A stretch of DNA of 48,980 nt from Bacillota bacterium (GTDB lineage Bacteria > Bacillota > Clostridia > Lachnospirales > Lachnospiraceae), in the NCBI GenBank assembly GCA_023399455.1, contig JAEWPN010000250.1:1-48980 (forward strand), in the 5' to 3' direction. The notes under the pieces were generated by a model that worked only from the letters and a program-made list of their open reading frames with translations, was not told the origin of the DNA and ran no database searches. Within the stretch, counting starts at the first letter, position 1. The number at the start of each line of letters is the position of its first letter. This document shows positions 24,175 to 32,983 of this stretch, piece after piece. Made by a program: the position numbers and the translations under genes.

Positions 24175-24220
24175 CAATAATCAATACAATAATCAAATAG
24201 TCAAATTATCAGACAATAAT
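24175..24220 (+). repeat. Direct CAATAAT repeats upstream of the gltB promoter
   Basis: CAATAATCAA at 24175 and 24187, and CAATAAT at 24214; the first and last are preceded by CTGA and CAGA. They lie 15-60 bases before the -35 box, where an activator could bind. Confidence 0.4.
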
Positions 24221-24234
24221 GGCTAAAATAATTA

Positions 24235-24263
24235 TTTACAGCATAAAAAAATAGGTGTATAGT
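24235..24263 (+). promoter_or_regulatory. gltB promoter
   Basis: TTTACA (24235-24240), 17-base spacer and TATAGT (24258-24263). Transcription would start near 24270, immediately before the leader terminator. Confidence 0.65.
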
Positions 24264-24275
24264 AATTGCATAGGT

Positions 24276-24314
24276 CGCAAAGAAGCGTATTAAGAGCTTT
24301 TTGCGCCCTTTTTT
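24276..24314 (+). terminator. Leader terminator (attenuator candidate) of gltBD
   Basis: CGCAAAGAAGC pairs with GCTTTTTGCG (10 pairs, one bulged G), followed by CCC and six T. It is within about 10 bases of the expected transcription start and about 105 bases before gltB. Unless anti-termination occurs, only a tiny RNA would be made. Confidence 0.7.
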
Positions 24315-24418
24315 GCTATAAATTAAGCTATGAATAAGTTATTTATTAAGTTCCCCAAGGCCTAGGCTATTGCCAAACTCACAATTTCCTGGCGCCAACA
24401 TATGAAAGGAGAAAAGAT

Positions 24419-27400
24419 ATGTTTGATGTGAAAATGCCCATCCCGGAAGCGCCGCTTTACCGCCCTGAATTCGAACACGACAACTGCGGTATCGGTGCCT
24501 GCGTTAATATCAAAGGTAAAAAAAGTCATGAAACAGTTGAAAATGCCCTCAAAATAGTGGAGAATCTGGAGCACAGAGCCGGAAAAGATGCAGAAGGAAA
24601 GACAGGTGACGGTGTTGGGATCCTGACACAGGTGCCTCACAAATTCATGGTAAAAGTTACCGCTCCTCTGGGAATCACGCTTGGCGGAGAAAGGGAATAC
24701 GGAGTAGGCATGTTTTTCTTCCCTCAGGAGGAAATGAAGAGAAATCAGGCCATGAAGATGTTCGAAATCATCGTGGAAAAAGAAGGCCTGACTTTCCTCG
24801 GCTGGAGGAAAGTGGAAACCGTTCCATCAGTACTCGGACATAAAGCGGTTGAATGTATGCCCTATATTATGCAGGGCTTTGTTAAAAAGCCGGCGAATGT
24901 GGAAAAAGGTCTCGACTTTGACCGTATTCTCTACATCGTGCGCCGTGTATTCGAGCAGTCCGGTGACAATACCTATGTAGTATCCCTTTCCAGCAGGACT
25001 CTTGTATATAAAGGAATGTTCCTGGTGGGACAGCTGCGCACCTTCTTTTCCGATTTGCAGGATAAGGATTATGAATCAGCCATTGCAGTAGTACATTCCC
25101 GCTTCTCGACCAATACCAATCCAAGCTGGGAGAGAGCGCATCCTAACCGCTTCATCGTACACAACGGCGAAATCAATACGATTCGCGGAAATGCGGATAA
25201 GATGCTGGCCAGAGAGGAAAACATGGAATCCGAGCACCTGAAAGGACAGCTCCATAAAGTCCTTCCCGTAGTGAATGCTTCCGGCTCCGACTCCGCCATG
25301 CTTGATAACACCCTGGAATTCCTCGTTATGAGCGGTATGGATCTGCCTCTTGCGGTGATGATTACCATTCCTGAGCCTTGGGCGAATAATAAGACGATGA
25401 ATCAGCATAAAAAGGACTTTTATCAATATTATGCCACTATGATGGAGCCGTGGGACGGGCCTGCTTCCATTCTATTCTCGGACGGAGATATTATGGGTGC
25501 TGTGCTTGACCGCAACGGACTTCGCCCTTCCCGTTATATGATAACCGATGACGGACAGCTCATTCTTTCTTCCGAAGTAGGCGTACTGGATATTGATCCG
25601 ACAAAAATTGTGGTGAAGGAAAGGCTGCGTCCGGGCAAGATGCTCCTTGTGGATATGGTGAAGGGTGAAGTCATCGACGACGATAAGCTGAAGGAAAAAT
25701 ACGCTTGTGCACAGCCCTACGGCGAGTGGTTGGACAATAATCTGGTTACGCTAAAAAGCCTGCATATTCCTAATCAAAGGGTGCCGGAATTTACCAATGA
25801 AGAAAGAAGGCGTATGCAGAAGGCGTTCGGCTATGCATATGAGGAATTGAAGACGAGCATTCTTCCTATGGCCAGAAACGGAGGGGAAGCTATTGCCGCA
25901 ATGGGAGTAGACACTCCGCTGCCGGTGTTAAGCAAGACCTATCATCCGTTGTTTCATTATTTTAAACAACTTTTTGCACAGGTGACCAACCCGCCTATCG
26001 ATGCGATCAGAGAGGAGGTCGTGACTTCCACTACGGTATATATCGGAACGGAAGGAAATGTGCTGGAGGAGACGCCCAAGAACTGCAACGTGCTGCAGAT
26101 CAATAATCCGATTCTTACGAATACGGATTTGATGAAGATAAAGAGCATGAAAGTGGAGGGCTTTAAGGTAGAAGTGGTGCCGATTACCTACTATAAGAAC
26201 ACAAGCCTGGAACGGGCCATAGAGAGGCTGTTCGTAGAGGTGGACAGAGCTTATAGAGAGGGTGGAAATATTCTGATCCTTTCGGACCGGGGCGTGGATG
26301 AGAACCATGTGGCGATTCCGTCCCTGTTAGCGGTATCCGCTTTGAACCAGCATCTGGTCAAAACGAAAAAAAGAACGAGCGTGGCATTGATTCTGGAATC
26401 GGGAGAGCCGCGGGAGGTTCATCATTTTGCGACGCTGCTGGGCTATGGCGCTTGTGCTATCAATCCATATCTGGCTCAGGAGTCTATCAAAGAGCTGATC
26501 GACAGCAAGATGCTTGACAAGGATTACTACGCGGCAGTGGATGATTACAACAACGCCGTTTTGCACGGAATCGTGAAAATTGCTTCTAAAATGGGTATCT
26601 CTACTATTCAGTCCTATCAAGGCTCCCAGATATTCGAAGCTATTGGTATAAATTATGACGTTATCAACAAATATTTTACAAATACCGTATGCCGTGTCAG
26701 CGGCATCGCTTTAAAAGACTTGGAAAAGCAAGTGGACGATCTGCATTCGGGAGCCTTTGACCCGTTAGATCTTCAAACAGATTTGACGCTGGATAGCCTG
26801 GGGCACCATAAGATGAGAAGCGGTGCTGATGAACACCTTTACAATCCGGCTACCATTCATCTGCTGCAGCAGTCTACAAAGCGCGGTGACTATGGTATGT
26901 TCAAGCAGTATACCCAGCTTGTGAACGATGAAAACTCCGTTAAAAACCTTAGAGGGCTTATGGATTTTAATTATCCGAAGCAGAGCATTCCTCTGGAGGA
27001 AGTGGAGAGCGTGGAGGAAATCGTCACGAGATTCAAGACGGGTGCTATGTCCTATGGTTCCATTTCCAGGGAAGCTCATGAGACGATGGCGATAGCCATG
27101 AACACGCTGAAGGGTAAATCCAATTCGGGAGAAGGCGGAGAGGATCTGGAGCGCCTGACTGTAGGACAGGATGGACTGAACCGCTGCTCTGCGATTAAGC
27201 AGGTGGCAAGCGGACGTTTCGGTGTGACCAGCCGTTATCTCGTCAGTGCCAAGGAAATACAGATTAAGATGGCACAGGGAGCAAAGCCCGGAGAAGGCGG
27301 CCATTTGCCCGGAGAAAAAGTATATCCGTGGGTGGCAAAGACGAGACACTCGACTCCCGGCGTAGGCTTGATTTCCCCGCCGCCTCACCACGACATTTAT

Positions 27401-28966
27401 TCCATCGAGGATTTGGCGGAATTGATTTATGATTTGAAGAACTCCAATAAGGATGCAAGAATTTCTGTGAAGCTCGTTTCAGAAGCAGGTGTGGGAACGG
27501 TTGCTGCAGGTGTTGCCAAAGCGGGCGCGCAAGTCATCCTCGTATCTGGCTATGACGGCGGTACAGGAGCGGCTCCGAGAAACTCCATCCACAACGCGGG
27601 ACTTCCGTGGGAGTTAGGCCTTGCGGAAACGCATCAGACTCTTATTATGAACGGTCTGAGAGGAAAGGTGCGCATTGAGACAGACGGTAAGCTGATGAGC
27701 GGACGAGACGTGGCTATTGCGGCGATTCTCGGCGCGGAGGAATTCGGCTTTGCGACGGCTCCCCTTGTAACCATGGGATGCGTTATGATGAGAGTATGTA
27801 ATCTGGATACCTGTCCGGTGGGTGTGGCGACACAGAATCCGGAGCTTAGAAAGAATTTCAAGGGTAAACCGGAGTATGTTGTGAATTTCATGAAATTTAT
27901 TGCGACTGAGCTTCGCGAGTATATGGCTAAGCTGGGCGTACGCACTATCGACGAACTGGTAGGACGTACCGATTTGCTGAAGATGAAGGAAAGCCTGACG
28001 AAGAGACAGCAGCAGGTGGATTTGGTGCAGATTCTCTCCAATCCCTATGCAGGAAGTCAGGAGAAGATGACCTTCGATCCTAAGCAGGTATATGATTTCC
28101 AGCTGGAAAAAACTTTGGATGAAAAGGTGTTGTTAAAACAGCTTTCCGGAGCGATTGCCAAGGGAACGAAGCGGAGTATAGAGGTAGATGTGAAAAATAC
28201 GGACCGCGCGTTCGGAACGATCCTCGGCTCGGAAATTACCAAGCAGCTTGGAGATAGTGTTGAAGAGGATACTTACCGCATTTTATGCAAGGGTACGGGA
28301 GGACAGAGCTTTGGCGCATTTATTCCGAAGGGTCTTACGTTGGAGCTGGTAGGCGACAGCAACGACTATTTTGCCAAGGGCTTATCCGGCGGAAAGCTGA
28401 TCATTTATCCTCCGGCGGGAAGCGGCTTCAAGGCAGAGGACAATATCATTATAGGAAACGTTGCCCTATATGGTGCGACAAGCGGAAAAGTGTATATAAA
28501 CGGTATGGCGGGAGAGCGCTTCTGCGTTCGTAATTCCGGTGCCCATGCTGTAGTAGAGGGCGTAGGAGATCACGGCTGCGAATATATGACCGGAGGACGC
28601 GTGGTGGTACTGGGGCCTACGGGTAAGAATTTTGCAGCGGGCATGAGCGGCGGTATCGCTTATGTGCTGGATGAAAACAACGACTTGTACATCCGGTTGA
28701 ATAAAGAGATGGTTTCTTCTCACGAGCTGACTTCCAAATACGATGTACTGGAGCTTAAGGAAATGATAAAGGAGCATGTGGCTCTTACCAATTCGGCAAA
28801 GGGAAAGAAAATCCTCGATAACTTTAAGGATTACCTGCCGAAATTCAAGAAAATCATTCCTCATGACTATGAAAGGATGCTGACGACCATCGTACAGATG
28901 GAAGAAAAGGGACTTAGTGCGGAGCAGGCACAAATAGAAGCATTCTACGTAAACAGCGCGAAGTAG
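24419..28966 (+). CDS. gltB: Glutamate synthase large subunit
   Basis: A 1515-residue protein. A 22-residue propeptide precedes the N-terminal nucleophile Cys in HDNCGIGACVN (class II glutaminase). The central domain, the FMN-binding synthase barrel (SNSGEGGED, AKPGEGGHLP, VSGYDGGTGAAP), the 3Fe-4S cysteines in CVMMRVCNLDTCPVG, and the C-terminal GXGXG beta-helix are all present. Length equals that of typical GltB. It makes two glutamates from glutamine and 2-oxoglutarate with its GltD partner. GAAAGGAGAAAAGAT precedes the ATG. Transcription passes a leader terminator, probably nitrogen-responsive. Confidence 0.97.
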   Translation: MFDVKMPIPEAPLYRPEFEHDNCGIGACVNIKGKKSHETVENALKIVENLEHRAGKDAEGKTGDGVGILTQVPHKFMVKVTAPLGITLGGEREYGVGMFFFPQEEMKRNQAMKMFEIIVEKEGLTFLGWRKVETVPSVLGHKAVECMPYIMQGFVKKPANVEKGLDFDRILYIVRRVFEQSGDNTYVVSLSSRTLVYKGMFLVGQLRTFFSDLQDKDYESAIAVVHSRFSTNTNPSWERAHPNRFIVHNGEINTIRGNADKMLAREENMESEHLKGQLHKVLPVVNASGSDSAMLDNTLEFLVMSGMDLPLAVMITIPEPWANNKTMNQHKKDFYQYYATMMEPWDGPASILFSDGDIMGAVLDRNGLRPSRYMITDDGQLILSSEVGVLDIDPTKIVVKERLRPGKMLLVDMVKGEVIDDDKLKEKYACAQPYGEWLDNNLVTLKSLHIPNQRVPEFTNEERRRMQKAFGYAYEELKTSILPMARNGGEAIAAMGVDTPLPVLSKTYHPLFHYFKQLFAQVTNPPIDAIREEVVTSTTVYIGTEGNVLEETPKNCNVLQINNPILTNTDLMKIKSMKVEGFKVEVVPITYYKNTSLERAIERLFVEVDRAYREGGNILILSDRGVDENHVAIPSLLAVSALNQHLVKTKKRTSVALILESGEPREVHHFATLLGYGACAINPYLAQESIKELIDSKMLDKDYYAAVDDYNNAVLHGIVKIASKMGISTIQSYQGSQIFEAIGINYDVINKYFTNTVCRVSGIALKDLEKQVDDLHSGAFDPLDLQTDLTLDSLGHHKMRSGADEHLYNPATIHLLQQSTKRGDYGMFKQYTQLVNDENSVKNLRGLMDFNYPKQSIPLEEVESVEEIVTRFKTGAMSYGSISREAHETMAIAMNTLKGKSNSGEGGEDLERLTVGQDGLNRCSAIKQVASGRFGVTSRYLVSAKEIQIKMAQGAKPGEGGHLPGEKVYPWVAKTRHSTPGVGLISPPPHHDIYSIEDLAELIYDLKNSNKDARISVKLVSEAGVGTVAAGVAKAGAQVILVSGYDGGTGAAPRNSIHNAGLPWELGLAETHQTLIMNGLRGKVRIETDGKLMSGRDVAIAAILGAEEFGFATAPLVTMGCVMMRVCNLDTCPVGVATQNPELRKNFKGKPEYVVNFMKFIATELREYMAKLGVRTIDELVGRTDLLKMKESLTKRQQQVDLVQILSNPYAGSQEKMTFDPKQVYDFQLEKTLDEKVLLKQLSGAIAKGTKRSIEVDVKNTDRAFGTILGSEITKQLGDSVEEDTYRILCKGTGGQSFGAFIPKGLTLELVGDSNDYFAKGLSGGKLIIYPPAGSGFKAEDNIIIGNVALYGATSGKVYINGMAGERFCVRNSGAHAVVEGVGDHGCEYMTGGRVVVLGPTGKNFAAGMSGGIAYVLDENNDLYIRLNKEMVSSHELTSKYDVLELKEMIKEHVALTNSAKGKKILDNFKDYLPKFKKIIPHDYERMLTTIVQMEEKGLSAEQAQIEAFYVNSAK

Positions 28967-28987
28967 GAAGGAAAGGAGGTATATACG

Positions 28988-30481
28988 ATGGGAAAACCAA
29001 CAGGATTTATGGATTATAACAGGGAAGTTTCCAAGGAAACGGAACCGAAAAAAAGAATTAAGAATTTCGATGAATTTCACGAGCATCTCCCGAAGGAAAA
29101 ACAGAGAATTCAAGGAGCCAGATGTATGGACTGCGGTGTGCCTTTCTGCCAGTCAGGCTTGAACTTGGGCGGCATGACTTCCGGCTGTCCTCTTCACAAT
29201 CTGATACCGGAGTGGAATGACTTGGTGTTTACAGGAAATTGGCAGCAGGCATACAACCGTCTGAAAAAGACTAACAGTTTCCCGGAATTTACCGCCAGAG
29301 TGTGTCCTGCACCCTGTGAAGGAGCGTGCACATGCGGGCTGAACGGCAGCCCCGTGGCAATCAAAGAAAATGAATATGCCATTATTGAAAACGCTTATGC
29401 GGAGGGGTATGCGTCTGCGAAACCGCCTAAGGTGCGCACCGGAAAGCGTGTGGCGGTAGTAGGCAGCGGACCGGCAGGGCTCGCAGCGGCAGATCAGCTG
29501 AATAAAAGAGGACATCAGGTAACTGTATTTGAACGCTCCGACCGTATGGGCGGGTTGTTGATGTATGGAATTCCGAATATGAAATTAGATAAGAGCATTG
29601 TGGAGCGTAAAATAAAGATTATGGAGGAGGAGGGGGTAGTCTTCGTGGCCGGAACGGACGTAGGCAAGGATTTGACCCCGGAAAGCCTGCAAAAGGACTT
29701 CCATAGAGTTGTTCTAGCTTGCGGCTCCTCTAATCCGAGGGATATTTCCGCACCCGGAAGGGACGCACAGGGTATTTATTTCGCAGTGGATTTCCTTAAG
29801 GCGAATACCAAGAGTCTGTGTGATTCCAATCTTCAGGACGGAAACTATGTGAATACAAAGGATAAGCATGTGGTTATCATCGGAGGCGGTGATACGGGTA
29901 ATGACTGTGTGGGCACAGCTGTGCGTCATGGCTGTAAATCCGTAACGCAGATAGAAATGATGCCCAAAGCGCCGGATGCGCGCACCGAGAACAATCCTTG
30001 GCCGGAATGGCCGAAGGTCTGCAAGACGGATTACGGCCAGGAGGAAGCAATTGCGGTATTCGGACACGATCCCCGCATCTATGAATCTACCGTGAAGGAG
30101 TTCATCAAGGATAAAAACGGACGTTTGAAGAGCGTGAAAATTGTAAAGCTCGCTTGGGAAAAGGATGAAAAGACAGGCCGTATGAACATGAAAGAGGTTC
30201 CGGGAAGTGAGCAGACGCTTCCGGCGGATGTAGTCCTCATTGCGGCAGGCTTTCTCGGCAGCCAGAAGTACGTGACGGAGGCCTTCAAAGTGGAGACCGA
30301 TGAAAGGACCAACGTTAAGACAGCTCCGGGAGCATATGAAACCAACGTGAAGAACATCTTCGCTGCCGGCGATATGCGCAGGGGACAGTCATTAGTCGTA
30401 TGGGCTATCCGTGAAGGAATGGAAGCAGCCAGAGCAGTAGATGAGAGTCTGATGGGATACAGTAACCTAAACGTGCAATAA
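28988..30481 (+). CDS. gltD: Glutamate synthase small subunit (NADPH)
   Basis: A 497-residue flavoprotein of the GltD family. N-terminal cysteine clusters (CMDCGVPFCQ, CPLHN, CPAPCEGACTCG) bind two 4Fe-4S centres; FAD site VVGSGPAGLAAAD (about 155); NADPH site VVIIGGGDTGNDCVG (about 297); C-terminal AAGDMRRGQSLVVWAI closes the FAD site. It passes electrons from NADPH to GltB. AAAGGAGGTATATACG precedes the ATG, 21 bases after gltB. Confidence 0.96.
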   Translation: MGKPTGFMDYNREVSKETEPKKRIKNFDEFHEHLPKEKQRIQGARCMDCGVPFCQSGLNLGGMTSGCPLHNLIPEWNDLVFTGNWQQAYNRLKKTNSFPEFTARVCPAPCEGACTCGLNGSPVAIKENEYAIIENAYAEGYASAKPPKVRTGKRVAVVGSGPAGLAAADQLNKRGHQVTVFERSDRMGGLLMYGIPNMKLDKSIVERKIKIMEEEGVVFVAGTDVGKDLTPESLQKDFHRVVLACGSSNPRDISAPGRDAQGIYFAVDFLKANTKSLCDSNLQDGNYVNTKDKHVVIIGGGDTGNDCVGTAVRHGCKSVTQIEMMPKAPDARTENNPWPEWPKVCKTDYGQEEAIAVFGHDPRIYESTVKEFIKDKNGRLKSVKIVKLAWEKDEKTGRMNMKEVPGSEQTLPADVVLIAAGFLGSQKYVTEAFKVETDERTNVKTAPGAYETNVKNIFAAGDMRRGQSLVVWAIREGMEAARAVDESLMGYSNLNVQ

Positions 30482-30498
30482 AGAAATTATTTAAAAAG

Positions 30499-30538
30499 GA
30501 GGGTATTTACCGGGAACTTACGGTAGATATCCTCTTTG
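30499..30538. terminator. Terminator between gltD and the response regulator
   Basis: GAGGGTATTTACCG and CGGTAGATATCCTC form a 14-pair stem (two wobbles, loop of eight). A-rich sequence on the left and TTTG on the right let it serve both converging transcripts. Confidence 0.7.
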
Positions 30539-30543
30539 CATCT

Positions 30544-31239
30544 TTATTTATTGTAGTAATTGTGCAGTATGGTCTCCAATAAGCTTCTATCCATTTCGGT
30601 AGTGATTATATCGGAAATATTTCTTTTTTTGAATTTCTTGAGAATACTGTGGACCTGCGATTTTACGGTGCTCATTTCCACACAGCGCAGTTCGCATACT
30701 TCCTTTTTCGTGTGGCCGTTGATCAGAAGGTTGAGGGTATCAAGCTCACGAGGTGTCAATGTAGATAAGATATTGAGCATAAAAAGAAAGCTGCTTTCGT
30801 AGGTTTTGACCCGTTTGAATTCATTACGTATCTTGCTTGCAATCTCCGGCCGGATAGGAGACTGGTTATGGTAAGCGCCGATAACACCGTTTATAATATC
30901 TTCATTTTTGGATATCTTTAAAATATAGTCGCAGGCACCCAGCTGGAAGGCGGAAAAAATCATCTCGTCTTCTTCATATACGGTGAGGATAATGATCTTC
31001 ACATTCGGAAGTTTGGACAAAATCTGGCCGGTGGCACGGATACCGGCGTCCTTGCTCTCCATTTCTATATCCATAAGAATAACATCCGGCTTGAGGGAAA
31101 AGGCAAGTTCGCATGCGGCACTTCCGGTAGCAACATCTCCGATTACCTCGATATTAGGATCAGAGTTCAGTACGTTGACATAACGTTTGCGGATAGGCTC
31201 CATGTCCTCCGCAATCAAGACCTTTATTTTATTCGACAT
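30544..31239 (-). CDS. NarL/FixJ-type response regulator
   Basis: A 231-residue protein: receiver domain (VLIAEDMEPIR; phospho-acceptor Asp in DVILMDIEME, about residue 56; Lys in DYILKISK) and a C-terminal LuxR-type HTH (LTPRELDTLNLLINGHTKKE, then VEMSTVKSQVHSILKKF). Encoded 58 bases after the sensor kinase on the same strand. The pair is divergent from the sugar importer, so that operon is the probable target. Confidence 0.92.
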   Translation of the reverse strand: MSNKIKVLIAEDMEPIRKRYVNVLNSDPNIEVIGDVATGSAACELAFSLKPDVILMDIEMESKDAGIRATGQILSKLPNVKIIILTVYEEDEMIFSAFQLGACDYILKISKNEDIINGVIGAYHNQSPIRPEIASKIRNEFKRVKTYESSFLFMLNILSTLTPRELDTLNLLINGHTKKEVCELRCVEMSTVKSQVHSILKKFKKRNISDIITTEMDRSLLETILHNYYNK

Positions 31240-31297
31240 TTCTTAACCCCTTTCTATAGTGTTTCGGCGGAGCCGATTCTAGTATATCATCCACAAA

Positions 31298-32809
31298 TTA
31301 ACTGGTGCGGTTATTTGATGATATACTAGGCAGCAGAATCTGGACAGTAGTACCGGCTCCGGGAGAGCTTTCCACAGCAATTTTTCCTTCATGGGCAGTG
31401 ATGATTTTATAGGTAAGCGTAAGCCCTACGCCCCAGTGCTTCGAATAGGGATGGGAGGAGTAGAAATGAAGGAAGATTTTGCTTAAGTTTTCTTTAGAGA
31501 TACCCTTTCCGGTATCCGTAATTTCTAACTGAATCCATGGACTTAAGATCTCCAGCTTTAAGGACAGCTTTCTATCCCTGACCGGTATATCTTCCATGGC
31601 ATCCATGGAATTTTTAATGATATTGTGTATTGCCTGTCCCATATAAACGGGGTCGATGAGGGCATATATATCTCTTTTGGGGAAGTCGCATATGACGGAG
31701 ATATTTTCCGGCTTAAGTGAGAAGTCCTCTAAAGTTTCATAAAGCAGTCCCTGCATGGACTGGGATTTCAAGTTAAGCTCGCTGGTTTTCGTACTTCTGT
31801 GTATTTCATCGATTCGTGCATACAGAGTATCGCATCGTTTCTTTAAGTCTTCCAGCAGCTCCCTGTTGTCATCCTTAACGGGAACCATATCCATTTCGGA
31901 AGAAATAGCAAGTATTTCATTTTTAATATAATGACAGAAAATCTTGGAGGTCGTTTCAGAGGAGCTGATTTCTTTGGACAGGCTGAATTCGTTTCTATTG
32001 GTTTGGTTGGTGTATTTGATCAGGCGGTAAGCGCAGAAAGCGACAACAATGGTGGCTATGATTAGGAAATAAGGCAGTACGTTGTATATAAATGCATCGC
32101 TTTTAAGAGGTATGGAGCGGTAGCTTAAGGTTTTTGATATTTTCGATATTTTCAGATAAAAGGCAGGAACGGAGGAGATGAAAAAGATATAGATGAAGGA
32201 CAGGATGGAATAGCTGATGGTCAAAAACAAATAGTGCAGGCGAAAAATCTTGAGCTTCGGCGCTTTTCTATAAGCCCCGGCGATAATGCCCAGACTGATT
32301 AAAATGATCAGATTATTGGTAGCTCTGGTAAGGGTGAAGATTATCTTTTCGCCGCGAAGGTACTGCTCCACGGATACGTGGTCAGGATAAAGAAAATAAT
32401 AAGCCTTCAGGTCCATGGAAGGATCGTAGAGGAAGAACAAAAATAAGCAGTAGATCCATACGAAATAAACGATTCCTTTTTTTAACCTCGTCGTTTCAAA
32501 GGGATGGAAGTTCAAGGAAAAATATACGCTTATAATCAAGATGCTAAGGCTTGATAACGACATGGTGCGTATGATATTCAATTTACTTACATCGATGAAG
32601 AAAAGCCATTTCCAAAGGGCTGGAGGCAGATAGAAGTAATTTTTCAGAAGATTATAGTAATAAATATCCTTGGAAATATAGAGGATCATGCTGCTTATCG
32701 CTATAAAATAAGAAAAAAACAAGGTGGTAAGCAATACATTTTTTTCTTTAGATCCAAATGATGCCATAAAGATAATAAGTATTAATATCAGAATTAAGAA
32801 ATAAATCAC
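31298..32809 (-). CDS. Membrane sensor histidine kinase
   Basis: A 503-residue kinase with about seven N-terminal membrane helices (1-275) and no large extracellular domain, a His box IFCHYIKNEIL (about residue 297) and an HATPase domain with N box IHNIIKNSMDAME, G1 DTGKGIS and G2 HWGVGLTLTYK. The start is a GTG with GGAAAGGA ten bases upstream. The membrane domain suggests sensing within or near the membrane; ligand unknown. It pairs with the NarL-type regulator downstream. Confidence 0.88.
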   Translation of the reverse strand: MIYFLILILILIIFMASFGSKEKNVLLTTLFFSYFIAISSMILYISKDIYYYNLLKNYFYLPPALWKWLFFIDVSKLNIIRTMSLSSLSILIISVYFSLNFHPFETTRLKKGIVYFVWIYCLFLFFLYDPSMDLKAYYFLYPDHVSVEQYLRGEKIIFTLTRATNNLIILISLGIIAGAYRKAPKLKIFRLHYLFLTISYSILSFIYIFFISSVPAFYLKISKISKTLSYRSIPLKSDAFIYNVLPYFLIIATIVVAFCAYRLIKYTNQTNRNEFSLSKEISSSETTSKIFCHYIKNEILAISSEMDMVPVKDDNRELLEDLKKRCDTLYARIDEIHRSTKTSELNLKSQSMQGLLYETLEDFSLKPENISVICDFPKRDIYALIDPVYMGQAIHNIIKNSMDAMEDIPVRDRKLSLKLEILSPWIQLEITDTGKGISKENLSKIFLHFYSSHPYSKHWGVGLTLTYKIITAHEGKIAVESSPGAGTTVQILLPSISSNNRTS

Positions 32810-32870
32810 AAATAATCATTCCTTTCCCGCTAATTCCCCTATTATCTTAACACGATCGCTAAAAGCAAAG

Positions 32871-32893
32871 AAGGTTGATAAAATTTCAACCTT
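32871..32893. promoter_or_regulatory. Inverted repeat in the kinase/importer control region
   Basis: AAGGTTGA and TCAACCTT form a perfect 8-pair stem with a 7-base loop between the divergent kinase and sugar importer genes. Operator or hairpin; role unknown. Confidence 0.4.
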
Positions 32894-32909
32894 TCACGAA
32901 AAAGCAGCT

Positions 32910-32952
32910 CATGTTAAGGTCAGTATAGCAAACGCAACATGCAAGGTCAATA
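32910..32952 (+). promoter_or_regulatory. Direct repeat CATG-AAGGTCA before the sugar importer
   Basis: CATGTTAAGGTCAGTA (32910) and CATGCAAGGTCAATA (32938) are near-identical and 28 bases apart, 32-74 bases before the importer ATG. They could be binding sites for the divergent NarL-type regulator or a LacI-type repressor. Confidence 0.5.
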
Positions 32953-32983
32953 AAGAGTAAGATGTACATAAGGAGGGTAAATT

